A DNA stretch of 51,321 nucleotides from an uncultured Acetobacteraceae bacterium (lineage in GTDB: Bacteria; Pseudomonadota; Alphaproteobacteria; Acetobacterales; Acetobacteraceae): assembly GCA_937873175.1 (NCBI GenBank), contig CALMVT010000538.1:18944-70264 (forward strand). Direction: 5' to 3'. The notes beneath the pieces were generated by a model that saw only the letters and a program-made list of their open reading frames with translations, did not search any database and had not been told where the DNA came from. Below, in pieces: positions 42,470 to 51,321 of this stretch. How positions within the stretch are numbered: position 1 is the first letter of the stretch; every line of letters begins with the position of its first letter. The position numbers were made by a program, and so were the translations under genes.

Positions 42470-43531
42470 GTGATAGATCAGGAGTTCAGCTTGGGCGTTG
42501 TCGCGAATCGAGTGCCGGCGCCCCCGATCAGCGGCGCCGTGGCATCGGCGGAGCCTGACGCCCTGTCGGCACTGGTGAAGCTGGTCGGCCCCGACCTGGC
42601 CGCCTGCAACCGCACCATCGTCGCGCGGATGGACAGCCCGGTGGCGCTGATACCGCAGCTCGCCGCGCACATCGTCGCCGCGGGCGGCAAGCGCCTGCGG
42701 CCCTTGCTGACGCTCGCGGCGGCGCGGATGTGCGGCTATGCCGGGCCGCGCCACGTCCACCTGGCCGCCTGCGTCGAGTTCATCCACACGGCGACCCTGC
42801 TGCATGACGACGTGGTAGACGAAAGCCTGCTGCGGCGCGGCCTGTCCAGCGCCAACGCCGTGTTCGGCAACAAGGCGTCCGTCCTGGTCGGCGATTTCCT
42901 GTTCGCCCGCGCCTTCCAGCTCATGGTCGAGGACGGGTCGCTCAAAGTTCTCGCCATCCTGTCGCAGGCCGCCGCCACCATCGCGGAGGGCGAGGTGCTA
43001 CAGCTTGCTACGCAGAACGACCTGTCCACGTCCGAGGAGCGTTACCTTGACGTGGTGCGCGGCAAGACGGCCGCCCTGTTCGCCGCCGCCTGCCAGGTCG
43101 GCGCTGTGGTGGCCGAGCGGCCTGCGACCGAGGAAGCGGCGTTGGCGGACTACGGCATGAGCCTCGGCATGGCGTTCCAGTTGGTGGATGACGCCCTGGA
43201 CTACGCGGCCGACCAAGTGACGTTGGGCAAGACGGTCGGCGATGATTTCCGGGAGGGCAAGATCACTCTGCCGGTCCTGGCCGCCTACCAGGCCGGGGAC
43301 GCCGAAGCGCGCGAGTTCTGGGTCCGCACCATCGAGGCCAGCAGCCAAACGGACGCCGACCTCGACCGCGCCATGCTGCTGGTACAGCGGACCGGCGCGA
43401 TCCGCACGACCCTGGCCCACGCCGCCCGATTCGCCGTCACGGCAAAGGGCGCGCTGGCGGTGTTCCCCGATAGTCCGATGCGCCGCGTGCTGGCCGATGT
43501 CGCGGACTACACCGTGAGCCGGGTGAGCTGA
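42470..43531 (+). CDS. polyprenyl (probably octaprenyl/decaprenyl) diphosphate synthase
   Basis: GTG at 42470; GGKRLRPLLTLAAARM, TATLLHDDVVDESLLRRG (first Asp-rich motif), GMAFQLVDDALDY (second motif), GKTVGDDFREGKITLPVL. Confidence 0.94.
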   Translation: MIDQEFSLGVVANRVPAPPISGAVASAEPDALSALVKLVGPDLAACNRTIVARMDSPVALIPQLAAHIVAAGGKRLRPLLTLAAARMCGYAGPRHVHLAACVEFIHTATLLHDDVVDESLLRRGLSSANAVFGNKASVLVGDFLFARAFQLMVEDGSLKVLAILSQAAATIAEGEVLQLATQNDLSTSEERYLDVVRGKTAALFAAACQVGAVVAERPATEEAALADYGMSLGMAFQLVDDALDYAADQVTLGKTVGDDFREGKITLPVLAAYQAGDAEAREFWVRTIEASSQTDADLDRAMLLVQRTGAIRTTLAHAARFAVTAKGALAVFPDSPMRRVLADVADYTVSRVS

Positions 43532-43550
43532 CGGGTCAGACGACCGTCAG
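43528..43550. terminator. possible bidirectional hairpin between convergent genes
   Basis: ctgacgg-gtcagacga-ccgtcag, 7-bp perfect stem spanning both stop codons; no T-tract, so weak. Confidence 0.3.
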
Positions 43551-44945
43551 CCGCTCCCGCCGCAACTGCACCGTCAGCTCGTCGAGCGCCGGCTCCACCC
43601 GGTCCAGCATCTCGTCAACCTCGGTCGTGGTCATGATCAGCGGCGGGCTGAACGCAAGGGTGTCGCCAGACAAGCCGCGGGCGATCACGCCATGCTGCTC
43701 GCACAGCTTGGTCAGTCGGCCGACCACCTTCTGCTTCGGGTCGAAGTTGCGGCGCGCATCCCGGTCCGCCACTAGTTCCATGGCAGCGATCATGCCGACG
43801 CCGCGGACCTCGCCCACCAGTTCGTGCCCGGCGAAGCGGCGGCGCAGCTCCGCCTGCAGGTGCGCGCCCACGGTTTGCACGTGATCGACAATGTTGATCT
43901 CGTCGTAGATCTTCAGCGTTTCCACGGCGACGGCTGCCGGCACCGGATGGCCCGAGTAGGTGTAGCCGTGGCCAAAGGTGCCGATTTCGTGGCTTTCCCG
44001 CGCCAAGCCCTCGAACACCCGCTCGTTCACCATGACGGCCGAGATCGGGAGGTAGGCAGCCGACAACGCCTTGGCGCAGGTGATAATGTCCGGCTCGATC
44101 CCGAACGTCTGGCTGCCCCAGTAGCTGCCGGTTCGGCCGAAGCCGCAGATTACCTCATCCGCCACCAGCAGCACGTCGTGGCGGCGCAGCACGGCCTGAA
44201 TCTTCTCGAAATAGGTGCGCGGCGGCACGATCACGCCGCCCGCGCCCATGATCGGCTCGGCGAACATCGCGGCCACGGTGTCCGGCCCTTCCGCGATGAT
44301 GAGCTGGTCCAATGACTCCGCGCAGCGCGTGGCGAAGGCTTCCTCGCTCTCGCCGGATTCGGCGCCGTGGTAATGGTGCGGCGTGGTCGTGTGCAGGAAG
44401 CCTGGCAGCGGCAGGTCGAAGCTGCGGTGGTTATACGGCAGGCCCGTCAAGGAGGACGCGGCAACCGTAACGCCGTGATAGCCCTTGATCCGGCCGATCA
44501 GCTTCTTCTTCCGGGGCCGGCCCACCGCGTTGTTGAAGTACCAGACCATCTTGACCGCGCTGTCGTTCGCCTCCGACCCCGAGTTGGCAAGGAACACCTT
44601 GCTCATCGGCACCGGCGCGCGCTCGATCAGCATCTCGCTGAGGTCGATCAGCGGCTCGTGCGATTTGGCGGTGAAGGCGTGGTAGAACGGCAGCTTGCGC
44701 ATCTGGTCGTAGGCGGCGCGCGCCAGGCGCTCGTTGCTGAAGCCGAGGCTGGCGCACCATAGCCCGGCGACGCTTTCGATGTAGTCGCGCCCGGACTCGT
44801 CCCAAACCCGCACGCCCTCGCCGCGGCTGATGATCATCGGCCCCGCTTCCTGGTGAGCCACCAAATCCGTGTAGGGGTGCAGCGCGTGGGCGATGTCCCG
44901 CGCGGCGGCGGAGTTGGCGCGGACGGCGGAAGGGGGAGGGGTCAT
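43536..44945 (-). CDS. class III (omega-amino acid type) PLP-dependent aminotransferase
   Basis: HPYTDLVAHQEAGPMIISRGEGVRVWDESGRDYIESVAGLWCASLGFSNERLARAAYDQM...FLANSGSEANDSAVKMVWYFNNAVGRPRKKKLIGRIKGYHGVTVAASSLTGLPYNHRSFDLPL...LLVADEVICGFGRTGSYWGSQTFGIEPDIITCAKALSAAYLPISAVMV. Confidence 0.95.
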   Translation of the reverse strand: MTPPPSAVRANSAAARDIAHALHPYTDLVAHQEAGPMIISRGEGVRVWDESGRDYIESVAGLWCASLGFSNERLARAAYDQMRKLPFYHAFTAKSHEPLIDLSEMLIERAPVPMSKVFLANSGSEANDSAVKMVWYFNNAVGRPRKKKLIGRIKGYHGVTVAASSLTGLPYNHRSFDLPLPGFLHTTTPHHYHGAESGESEEAFATRCAESLDQLIIAEGPDTVAAMFAEPIMGAGGVIVPPRTYFEKIQAVLRRHDVLLVADEVICGFGRTGSYWGSQTFGIEPDIITCAKALSAAYLPISAVMVNERVFEGLARESHEIGTFGHGYTYSGHPVPAAVAVETLKIYDEINIVDHVQTVGAHLQAELRRRFAGHELVGEVRGVGMIAAMELVADRDARRNFDPKQKVVGRLTKLCEQHGVIARGLSGDTLAFSPPLIMTTTEVDEMLDRVEPALDELTVQLRRERLTVV

Positions 44946-45014
44946 GAAGGAACCTGCTGTGGGCGGTCCTGCTATTCTAGGCTGCAATGCCCCCGGTTTG
45001 GAACACCAATCGGA

Positions 45015-45737
45015 TCATCCGGCCGCCTTGCGCTCTGCCGCCTCCTCGGCCGAGGCCACGCCGCCATGGGCGGCCGACCAGACGACAGGGTTTTCCAGGA
45101 AACGCCGCACCTCGGCCAGGGCCGGTTCCGCGAAGTAAGGCCGGTCGCGGCAGGCTTCCAGCACATCCCACCAGTTGCACAGGTGGTGCAGCGTGATGTC
45201 CATGGCGGCGAGCTTCTCGAAGCTGCCGGGGAACACCCCGTAGAAGAACACGACAAAGGCATGGTTCACCAGCGCCCCGGCGTCGCGCAGCGCCTGGGCG
45301 AACTGGATTTTGGACGCGCCGTCGGTGGTGAGGTCCTCGACCAGCAGGGTGCGCAGCCCTTCCGGCACGTCGCCCTCGATCAGCGAGTTGCGGCCGAAGC
45401 CCTTGGGCTTCTTGCGGACGTAGGCCATGGGCGTCATCAGCCGGTCGGCGATCCAGGCGGCGAAGGGGATGCCGGCGGTCTCCCCGCCCGCCACGGCCTC
45501 GATCGACTCGTAGCCGACGTGCCGCGACACCTTCTCCGCCGCCATCTCGCACACCTTGGCCCGGGCGCGCGGGAAGTAGATGATCTTGCGGCAATCGATG
45601 TAAACCGGGGATTTCCAGCCGGAGGTGAAGGTGTACGGCTCCTCCGGCCGGAAGTTCACCGCCTTGATCTCCAACAGGATGCGCGCGGTGGTCAGCGCGG
45701 CGTCCCGGTCCCAATCCGTCATGTGCTGCGCCGTCAT
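45015..45737 (-). CDS. pyrE: orotate phosphoribosyltransferase
   Basis: [53 protein letters not shown]...[76 protein letters not shown]. Confidence 0.93.
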   Translation of the reverse strand: MTAQHMTDWDRDAALTTARILLEIKAVNFRPEEPYTFTSGWKSPVYIDCRKIIYFPRARAKVCEMAAEKVSRHVGYESIEAVAGGETAGIPFAAWIADRLMTPMAYVRKKPKGFGRNSLIEGDVPEGLRTLLVEDLTTDGASKIQFAQALRDAGALVNHAFVVFFYGVFPGSFEKLAAMDITLHHLCNWWDVLEACRDRPYFAEPALAEVRRFLENPVVWSAAHGGVASAEEAAERKAAG

Positions 45738-45825
45738 CTGGCCCGTTCCGATTTCTTTGCCTGCGCTTCCTAGACCGCGGCGGGTCCACCGTCCATTCTG
45801 GCGCGAAGCGGAGGGGAGGAAACTC

Positions 45826-46896
45826 ATGGACCGGACCTACAGGATCGCGGCAGTACCCGGCGACGGCATCGGCAAGGAAACGGTGCCGGAAGGGCTGCGC
45901 GTGCTGGACGCCGCCGCCACGCGCTTCGGCTTCACGCTGCAAACCACGGATTACGACTGGTCCTGCGAGCGCTACGCCCGCACCGGCGCCATGATGCCGG
46001 AGGACGGCATGGACCAGCTCCGGCCGCACGATGCGGTGTTCCTGGGCGCGGTCGGCTGGCCCGGCGTGCCCGACCACGTTTCGCTGTGGGGTCTGCTCAT
46101 CCCGATCCGCCGCGGCTTCGACCAGTATGTCAACCTCCGCCCCTGCAAGCTGATGCCCGGCGCCAAAACCCCGCTCGCCGGCCGCACGGAGGCCGACATC
46201 GACTTCTACGTGGTCCGCGAGAACACGGAGGGCGAGTATTCCAGCATCGGCGGCCGGCTGTTCGAGGGCACGGAGCGCGAGTTCGCTACCCAGCAGAGCG
46301 TGTTCACCCGGCACGGCACCGACCGCATCCTGCGATACGCCTTCGACCTCGCCATGACCCGGCCTCGCCGCAAGGTCACGTCGGCCACCAAGTCGAACGG
46401 CATCACCATCACCATGCCCTATTGGGACGAGCGCTTCCGCGCCATGGCCGCGAACTACCCCGGCATCACGGCCGACCAGTTCCACATCGATATCCTGTGC
46501 GCCCACTTCGTGCAGCATCCCGATTGGTTCGACGTGGTGGTCGGCAGCAACCTGTTCGGCGACATCCTGAGCGACCTCGGCCCTGCCGTCGCCGGCAGCA
46601 TCGGCATTGCCCCCTCAGCCAACATCAACCCGGAGCGCGCCCATCCCAGCATGTTCGAGCCGGTGCACGGCTCCGCCCCGGACATCGCCGGGCAGCATGT
46701 GTGCAACCCGATCGGCCAGGTTTGGTCCGGCGCGATGATGTTGGAGCACCTGGGGGAGACCGACGCCGCGGCGGCCATCGTGTCCGCCATCGAAACGCTG
46801 CTGCGGGACGGCGGCCCGCGCACCCGGGACATGGGCGGCCAGGCCGGCACGGCCGAGGTCGGCCGGGCGCTGGCGGAGATCATAGGGACTGGGTAG
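45826..46896 (+). CDS. isocitrate/isopropylmalate dehydrogenase family, tartrate dehydrogenase-like
   Basis: [108 protein letters not shown]...[28 protein letters not shown]...[20 protein letters not shown]. Confidence 0.93.
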   Translation: MDRTYRIAAVPGDGIGKETVPEGLRVLDAAATRFGFTLQTTDYDWSCERYARTGAMMPEDGMDQLRPHDAVFLGAVGWPGVPDHVSLWGLLIPIRRGFDQYVNLRPCKLMPGAKTPLAGRTEADIDFYVVRENTEGEYSSIGGRLFEGTEREFATQQSVFTRHGTDRILRYAFDLAMTRPRRKVTSATKSNGITITMPYWDERFRAMAANYPGITADQFHIDILCAHFVQHPDWFDVVVGSNLFGDILSDLGPAVAGSIGIAPSANINPERAHPSMFEPVHGSAPDIAGQHVCNPIGQVWSGAMMLEHLGETDAAAAIVSAIETLLRDGGPRTRDMGGQAGTAEVGRALAEIIGTG

Positions 46897-46972
46897 GCCG
46901 TGCTTGCGCCGGATCGCGGCTGCCCTTACATTAGTGCGTTATCTGCGAACGAGTCGCAAATAGGGGTTTTCA

Positions 46973-47212
46973 TTGGGCCGTGACACCAGCACCATCGCTC
47001 GCCGCTGTGAGCGTGCCGTCGTGACGGCCTATCGCGAGCTGCGGGTGCACGGCAACGCGGACCTTGATTCATTCCGCGCCTGCATCACCCTGTATCGGAT
47101 TCACCATCCTGAATCCTCGTTGAACGAGGCCCGGCGCCTGGTCGCCGAGTGGATCGACCATCATGTGGTCAAGGCCAAGTCCGGACCTACGCCGGGCTGC
47201 GACTGCGACTAG
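46973..47212 (+). CDS. small hypothetical protein (79 aa)
   Basis: TTG start with SD agggg at 46962-46966; MGRDTSTIARRCERAVVTAYRELRVHGNADLDSFRACITLYRIHHPESSLNEARRLVAEWIDHHVVKAKSGPTPGCDCD. Confidence 0.7.
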   Translation: MGRDTSTIARRCERAVVTAYRELRVHGNADLDSFRACITLYRIHHPESSLNEARRLVAEWIDHHVVKAKSGPTPGCDCD

Positions 47213-47928
47213 CCGCCGCGCGCCCAGGCGATGGACGCCCAGGCCAACGCGTCGATCGTGTCCACCAACGGCACGCTTAACTCCCCATGCGGCCCGGCCT
47301 GGAGGCCGAGCGGGATCTCTGTGCATCCCAAGACGACCGCCTGCGCGCCGCGGACCTGTAGCCTCTGCACGGCTTCTGCCAGCGGCGCGTAGGCGTCCGT
47401 TACGCGGTTGGCCTTCACGGCGGCGATGGCCGGGAGCACCAGCCGCGACATTTCCTCGCCCGTTGGCTCGATGCAGGGCCAGCCGGCGGCGGCGAGGGGA
47501 GCCTGATACAGCCGCATCGCCAGCGTGGCGGCGGTGCCCATCACCGCGACTAAACCTTTCGGCACCGCCTGGCGCTGCAGGTCGGCCGCCGCCGCCTCGA
47601 CGATGTGCAGGATCGGCAAACCCGTTGCCGCGCGCATCCCGTCGATCCAGACATGCGCGGTGTTGCATGGGATTGCCACGGCGCCGCACCCGGCGGCTTC
47701 CAGCCCGCGCAGGCCGCGAACCAGCATCGGCAGCGCGTCCGGCCCGGTCCCGCTCCATGCCGCCGCCCGATCGGGCACGCGCGGGTCGGACCACAGCACC
47801 GCCGGCACATGGTCCTGGTCGCGCCCCGCCGGGGTCAGCAGGGTGAGCCGGAGCATGAACTGCGCGCTGGCCAGCGGCCCCATGCCGCCCAGCACGCCCA
47901 GCACCCGATCCGGCCTCGCCCCGCTCAT
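47209..47928 (-). CDS. aspartate/glutamate racemase family protein
   Basis: MSGARPDRVLGVLGGMGPLASAQFMLRLTLLTPAGRDQDHVPAVLWSDPRVPDRAAAW...GAVAIPCNTAHVWIDGMRAATGLPILHIVEA...AQAVVLGCTEIPLGL: catalytic Cys motifs present. Confidence 0.94.
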   Translation of the reverse strand: MSGARPDRVLGVLGGMGPLASAQFMLRLTLLTPAGRDQDHVPAVLWSDPRVPDRAAAWSGTGPDALPMLVRGLRGLEAAGCGAVAIPCNTAHVWIDGMRAATGLPILHIVEAAAADLQRQAVPKGLVAVMGTAATLAMRLYQAPLAAAGWPCIEPTGEEMSRLVLPAIAAVKANRVTDAYAPLAEAVQRLQVRGAQAVVLGCTEIPLGLQAGPHGELSVPLVDTIDALAWASIAWARGG

Positions 47929-48002
47929 CGCAGCAGTGTGCCCGATCCCGGTCGGGACGCAACGCCTTGACGCCGGGGCAGGCGGGGGCCAGAGCGGTGG
48001 GC

Positions 48003-48869
48003 ATGTTCGACCTGCAAGGCCACCGCGGCGCCCGTGCCCTCTATCCCGAAAACACTCTGGAGGGCTTGCGGGCCGCCATCGCCCTGGGCCTCCGGACCAT
48101 CGAGATCGACGTGGGGGTGACGCGCGACGGCGCGGTGGTCGTCCACCACGACCCGGCGCTGAACCCAGACACCACCCGGGACCGGGCCGGCGCCTGGCTG
48201 CCGGCCCGCGGCCCATTGCTGCGGGAACTGACGCTGGCGCAGCTTGCCGAGTATGACGTGGGACGCATCCGCCCCGGCACGGACTACGCCGAGCGCTTCC
48301 CGCAACAGGCCGCGCGGGACGGCGCCCGCATCCCGACGCTCGACCAGGTGCTGGCGCTCGATGACGCGACCCGGTGGAACATCGAGCTGAAATCAATCCC
48401 CACGCATCCCGGCTGGACCGTGCCCGCGGAGGAGATGGTGGAGCGCGTCCTGCACGTCGCGAGCGCCGCCGCGGCGCTGAGCCGGATCACCATCCAATCC
48501 TTCGACTGGCGCGCCCCCCGCCACGCCCGCCGCATCCGGCCCGGCGTCGCCCGCGGCTGGCTGACGGATGCCCGCACCGTGGCAGACGCGGCGCTTTGGC
48601 TGGGGCGGGACGTCGCGGACATGGAGGACGTGCCGAACGCCATTGCCAAGGAAGGCGGCGGCACCTGGACGCCGGAGCATACGGACCTGACCGAGGACCT
48701 GCTGGCCGAAGCGCACGGCCTCGGCCTGCTCGTGGTCCCATGGACAGTGAATGCCCGCGCCGACATGCTCCGGCTGATCGGCTGGGGCGTGGACGGCCTG
48801 ATCACCGATTGGCCGGACCGCGCTTTTGCGGCGCTCGCGGACCGCTCGGCCGAAGCCGGGCAACCGTGA
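48003..48869 (+). CDS. glycerophosphodiester phosphodiesterase family protein
   Basis: MFDLQGHRGARALYPENTLEGLRAAIALGLRTIEIDVGVTRDGAVVVHHDPALNPDTTRD...RWNIELKSIPTHPGW...VVPWTVNARADMLRLIGWGVDGLITDWPDR. Confidence 0.95.
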   Translation: MFDLQGHRGARALYPENTLEGLRAAIALGLRTIEIDVGVTRDGAVVVHHDPALNPDTTRDRAGAWLPARGPLLRELTLAQLAEYDVGRIRPGTDYAERFPQQAARDGARIPTLDQVLALDDATRWNIELKSIPTHPGWTVPAEEMVERVLHVASAAAALSRITIQSFDWRAPRHARRIRPGVARGWLTDARTVADAALWLGRDVADMEDVPNAIAKEGGGTWTPEHTDLTEDLLAEAHGLGLLVVPWTVNARADMLRLIGWGVDGLITDWPDRAFAALADRSAEAGQP

Positions 48870-50177
48870 TCACCCGCGCGCGTCGAGAGGCACGAAGTCC
48901 CGGCGCACCGGGCCGGTGTAAACCTGCCGCGGGCGGCCGATGCGCTGGGACGGGTCCTCGATCATCTCCTTCCACTGGCTGATCCAGCCGACAGTGCGGG
49001 CGACCGCGAACAGCACGGTGAACATGCTGGTCGGGAAGCCCATCGCCTTCAGGATGATGCCCGAATAGAAATCGACGTTTGGGTAAAGCTTCTTGCTGAT
49101 GAAATAGTCGTCATGCAGGGCGATCCGCTCCAGCTCCATGGCAAGGTCGAGCAACGGGTCGTCCTTGATGCCCATTTCCGCCAGCACCTCGTGGCAGGTG
49201 CGCTCCATGATCTTGGCGCGGGGATCGTAGTTCTTGTACACCCGGTGCCCGAATCCCATCAGCCGGACGTGGCTGTCTTTGTTCTTCACCTTCTCGATGA
49301 AGCCGGGGATGTTGTCCTTGTGGCCGATCTCGCCGAGCATCTTCAGCACGGCCTCGTTGGCGCCGCCATGCGCCGGCCCCCACAGGCTGGCGATCCCGGC
49401 GGCGATGCAGGCAAAGGGGTTGGCGCCGGTGGAGCCGGCCAGGCGCACCGTGCTGGTTGAAGCATTCTGCTCGTGGTCGGCGTGCAGGATAAAGATGCGG
49501 TCCATAGCGCGCGCCAGCACCGGGCTGACGTGATACGGCTCCGCCGGGACGGCGTTCATCATGTAAAGGAAGTTCTCGGCATAGCCGAGGTCGTTGCGCG
49601 GATACATGAACGGCTGGCCGATGGAGTACTTGTAGGCCCATGCGGCGATGGTGGGGAGCTTGGCGATCAACCGGAACGCGCTGATGCGGCGGACCTCGGG
49701 ATCGTTGATGTCCAGGCTGTCGTGGTAGAACGCCGACAGCGCGCCCACGACGCCGCACAGCACCGCCATGGGATGCGCGTCGCGGCGGAAACCGTCGTAG
49801 AAGCGGCGAAGCTGCTCGTGCAGCATGGTATGGCGCATGACCCCGTGCTCGAATTCGTCCCGCTCCGCGGTCGTCGGCAGGTCGCCGTTCAGCAGCAGGT
49901 AAGCGACTTCAAGAAAGGTGGACTGCTCCGCCAACTGGTCGATCGGGTAGCCGCGGTGCAGCAGCACGCCCTCGTCGCCGTCGATGTAGGTGATCTTGCT
50001 TTCGCACGACGCCGTCATGCCGTAGCCGGGGTCGTAGGTGAAGATCCCCAAGTTGCCGTAGAGCTTGCTGACATCGGCCACCGACGGGCCGATGGTACCG
50101 GGCCGCAGCGGCAGCGAGAACGACTTGTTGGACCCGTCCAGGGTCATGGTGACCGACCCGTTTGCCGTGCTGCTCAT
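48870..50177 (-). CDS. gltA: citrate synthase
   Basis: [102 protein letters not shown]...[50 protein letters not shown]...[15 protein letters not shown]. Confidence 0.98.
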   Translation of the reverse strand: MSSTANGSVTMTLDGSNKSFSLPLRPGTIGPSVADVSKLYGNLGIFTYDPGYGMTASCESKITYIDGDEGVLLHRGYPIDQLAEQSTFLEVAYLLLNGDLPTTAERDEFEHGVMRHTMLHEQLRRFYDGFRRDAHPMAVLCGVVGALSAFYHDSLDINDPEVRRISAFRLIAKLPTIAAWAYKYSIGQPFMYPRNDLGYAENFLYMMNAVPAEPYHVSPVLARAMDRIFILHADHEQNASTSTVRLAGSTGANPFACIAAGIASLWGPAHGGANEAVLKMLGEIGHKDNIPGFIEKVKNKDSHVRLMGFGHRVYKNYDPRAKIMERTCHEVLAEMGIKDDPLLDLAMELERIALHDDYFISKKLYPNVDFYSGIILKAMGFPTSMFTVLFAVARTVGWISQWKEMIEDPSQRIGRPRQVYTGPVRRDFVPLDARG

Positions 50178-50352
50178 GCTGTTATCCCGTTCTGACCAGG
50201 CGGAATTCGCCGCCCTGCGATCCTGCGCTGCCGAGTCCGCCGCCGGAACTCTGCTGCAAGGCAAAATAAGGGCGCAGGTGCCCTCGGTGCAACCTTCGCT
50301 GTTGCAGCAATCCCCGGACCTCGCAAACAGCGCACGGCGTCAACCGCCTGAT

Positions 50353-51321
50353 TCAGTTCCAAAATGGCTCCGCCTTGCGGAACCGCTTCCAGGCACGGCC
50401 GACGCGCACGCGGGCCGCCGTGACGCCAGCCGCGGCGAACCCCTCCATCAGCCCGGCCGCATGGCTGCGCTCCGCCCGGCCCAAATGTGCCATCAGCCCG
50501 GCCGCCGTCGCGCCGTCGTTCAACATGCCCAACTCCTCCTGCAGGGCCGACAGGCGCTTGAAGAAGCGGCGCGCCGGCTTCTCGGGAAACAGCGGCAGGA
50601 AGAACTCCGCCGCGTAGCGCAGCCGCTTGCAGTCCTTGCGCAGCTCATGCAGCGCCGGCAGCGGCAGCGCCGCGAGGTCCCGGCCGGCGTGCCGCACGCG
50701 CTTCACCTGCCGCGCCATCGCCGCGGCGGCGAAGGTGGCCGTATCCTCGCGCAGCCGCGGGTCGGGCGTCGCCTCATGCTCCCAGGGCCGCAGCACGGAC
50801 GCGCAGGCCAGGCCGATCTGCAGTTCGCGGAACTCCGCGCTTCCCAGGTGGGCGCGCAGCTCGGCATAGGCGGCCTGCCGCCGTCGCCGCGCCGCCGCGA
50901 GCAGGACGCGGAACCGCCCGTCATCCGGGAACGCCGCAAGCACGCGGTCCGCCGTGTCACCGAGGAACACGTCCCAATCCCGCGCGGCACCCAGCCGGGT
51001 CGCGGTGGCGCGCAGCCCGGCGCTCAACGGCTTGCGCTCCGGAAAGTCCGCGACGTGCTTGAAGGTGGCGAGCGCGGACCGCAGCCGCCGGGTCGCGACA
51101 CGCATCTGGTGCACCGGCACGGGCGTGTCCCCGGCGCCGGCGCTCCCCGCCCAATGCAGCATCGCGTCCAGAAGCTGGCCGATGATCAGGGCGGCGCCGT
51201 CGCTCGCCGTTTGACCCGGCGCCACGGCGGCCGGCCCAAGGTGGCGCGGGGCAGGCTCGGCCCCGCGGGCCACCGCGGCGGCGAACGCCGCCAGGCCGGA
51301 CCGCGGCACCGAAAGCCGCAC
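50353..51321 (-). CDS. CHAD domain-containing protein (N-terminus runs off the window end; possibly CYTH-CHAD)
   Basis: PVPVHQMRVATRRLRSALATFKHVADFPERKPLSAGLRATATRLGAARDWDVFLGDT...LHELRKDCKRLRYAAEFFLPLFPEKPARRFFKRLSALQEELGMLNDGATA: CHAD signature. The ORF is open at the window edge. Confidence 0.9.
   Translation of the reverse strand: MRLSVPRSGLAAFAAAVARGAEPAPRHLGPAAVAPGQTASDGAALIIGQLLDAMLHWAGSAGAGDTPVPVHQMRVATRRLRSALATFKHVADFPERKPLSAGLRATATRLGAARDWDVFLGDTADRVLAAFPDDGRFRVLLAAARRRRQAAYAELRAHLGSAEFRELQIGLACASVLRPWEHEATPDPRLREDTATFAAAAMARQVKRVRHAGRDLAALPLPALHELRKDCKRLRYAAEFFLPLFPEKPARRFFKRLSALQEELGMLNDGATAAGLMAHLGRAERSHAAGLMEGFAAAGVTAARVRVGRAWKRFRKAEPFWN

Overview
The window is a ~51 kb GC-rich chromosomal segment. 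Protein content and gene style suggest an alphaproteobacterium, probably Rhodospirillales/Acetobacteraceae-like, but that is inference and no search was run. It looks like ordinary, densely packed core and near-core chromosome. I saw no prophage, IS element, CRISPR array, integrase or obvious defence island. Recognisable content: murA (truncated by the window start), dcd, a Crp/Fnr-type regulator, tRNA-Thr(GGT), an SGNH hydrolase, an SDR, a 2'-5' RNA ligase-like protein, AsmA, a GDP-deoxyhexose (probably GDP-rhamnose) operon (manC-gmd-rmd plus a class A acid phosphatase), panE-like, tandem OmpA-like beta-barrel genes, a circularly permuted ATP-grasp / alpha-E / exported methyltransferase / glycogen-debranching / GH63 run, tRNA-Gln(CTG), ppx/gppA, rlmE, guaB, an rsmB-like gene, guaA, nrdA-nrdB, a trmN6-like gene, polyprenyl diphosphate synthase, pyrE, a tartrate/isopropylmalate dehydrogenase-like gene, a GDPD, gltA and a CHAD-domain gene (truncated by the window end). 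The most worthwhile second looks are: (1) the ATP-grasp/alpha-E/signal-peptide methyltransferase/GDE/GH63 gene run, including an SQ-repeat tail and a 15-bp start-codon duplication; (2) two NrdR-box-like palindromes upstream of nrdAB, whose products both appear to lack an ATP-cone; (3) a long imperfect inverted repeat just downstream of nrdB; (4) hairpins at the guaB start and between the tandem ompA-like genes. I did not find clear evidence of a wholly novel system. Product names come from reading the translated sequences and recognising motifs.
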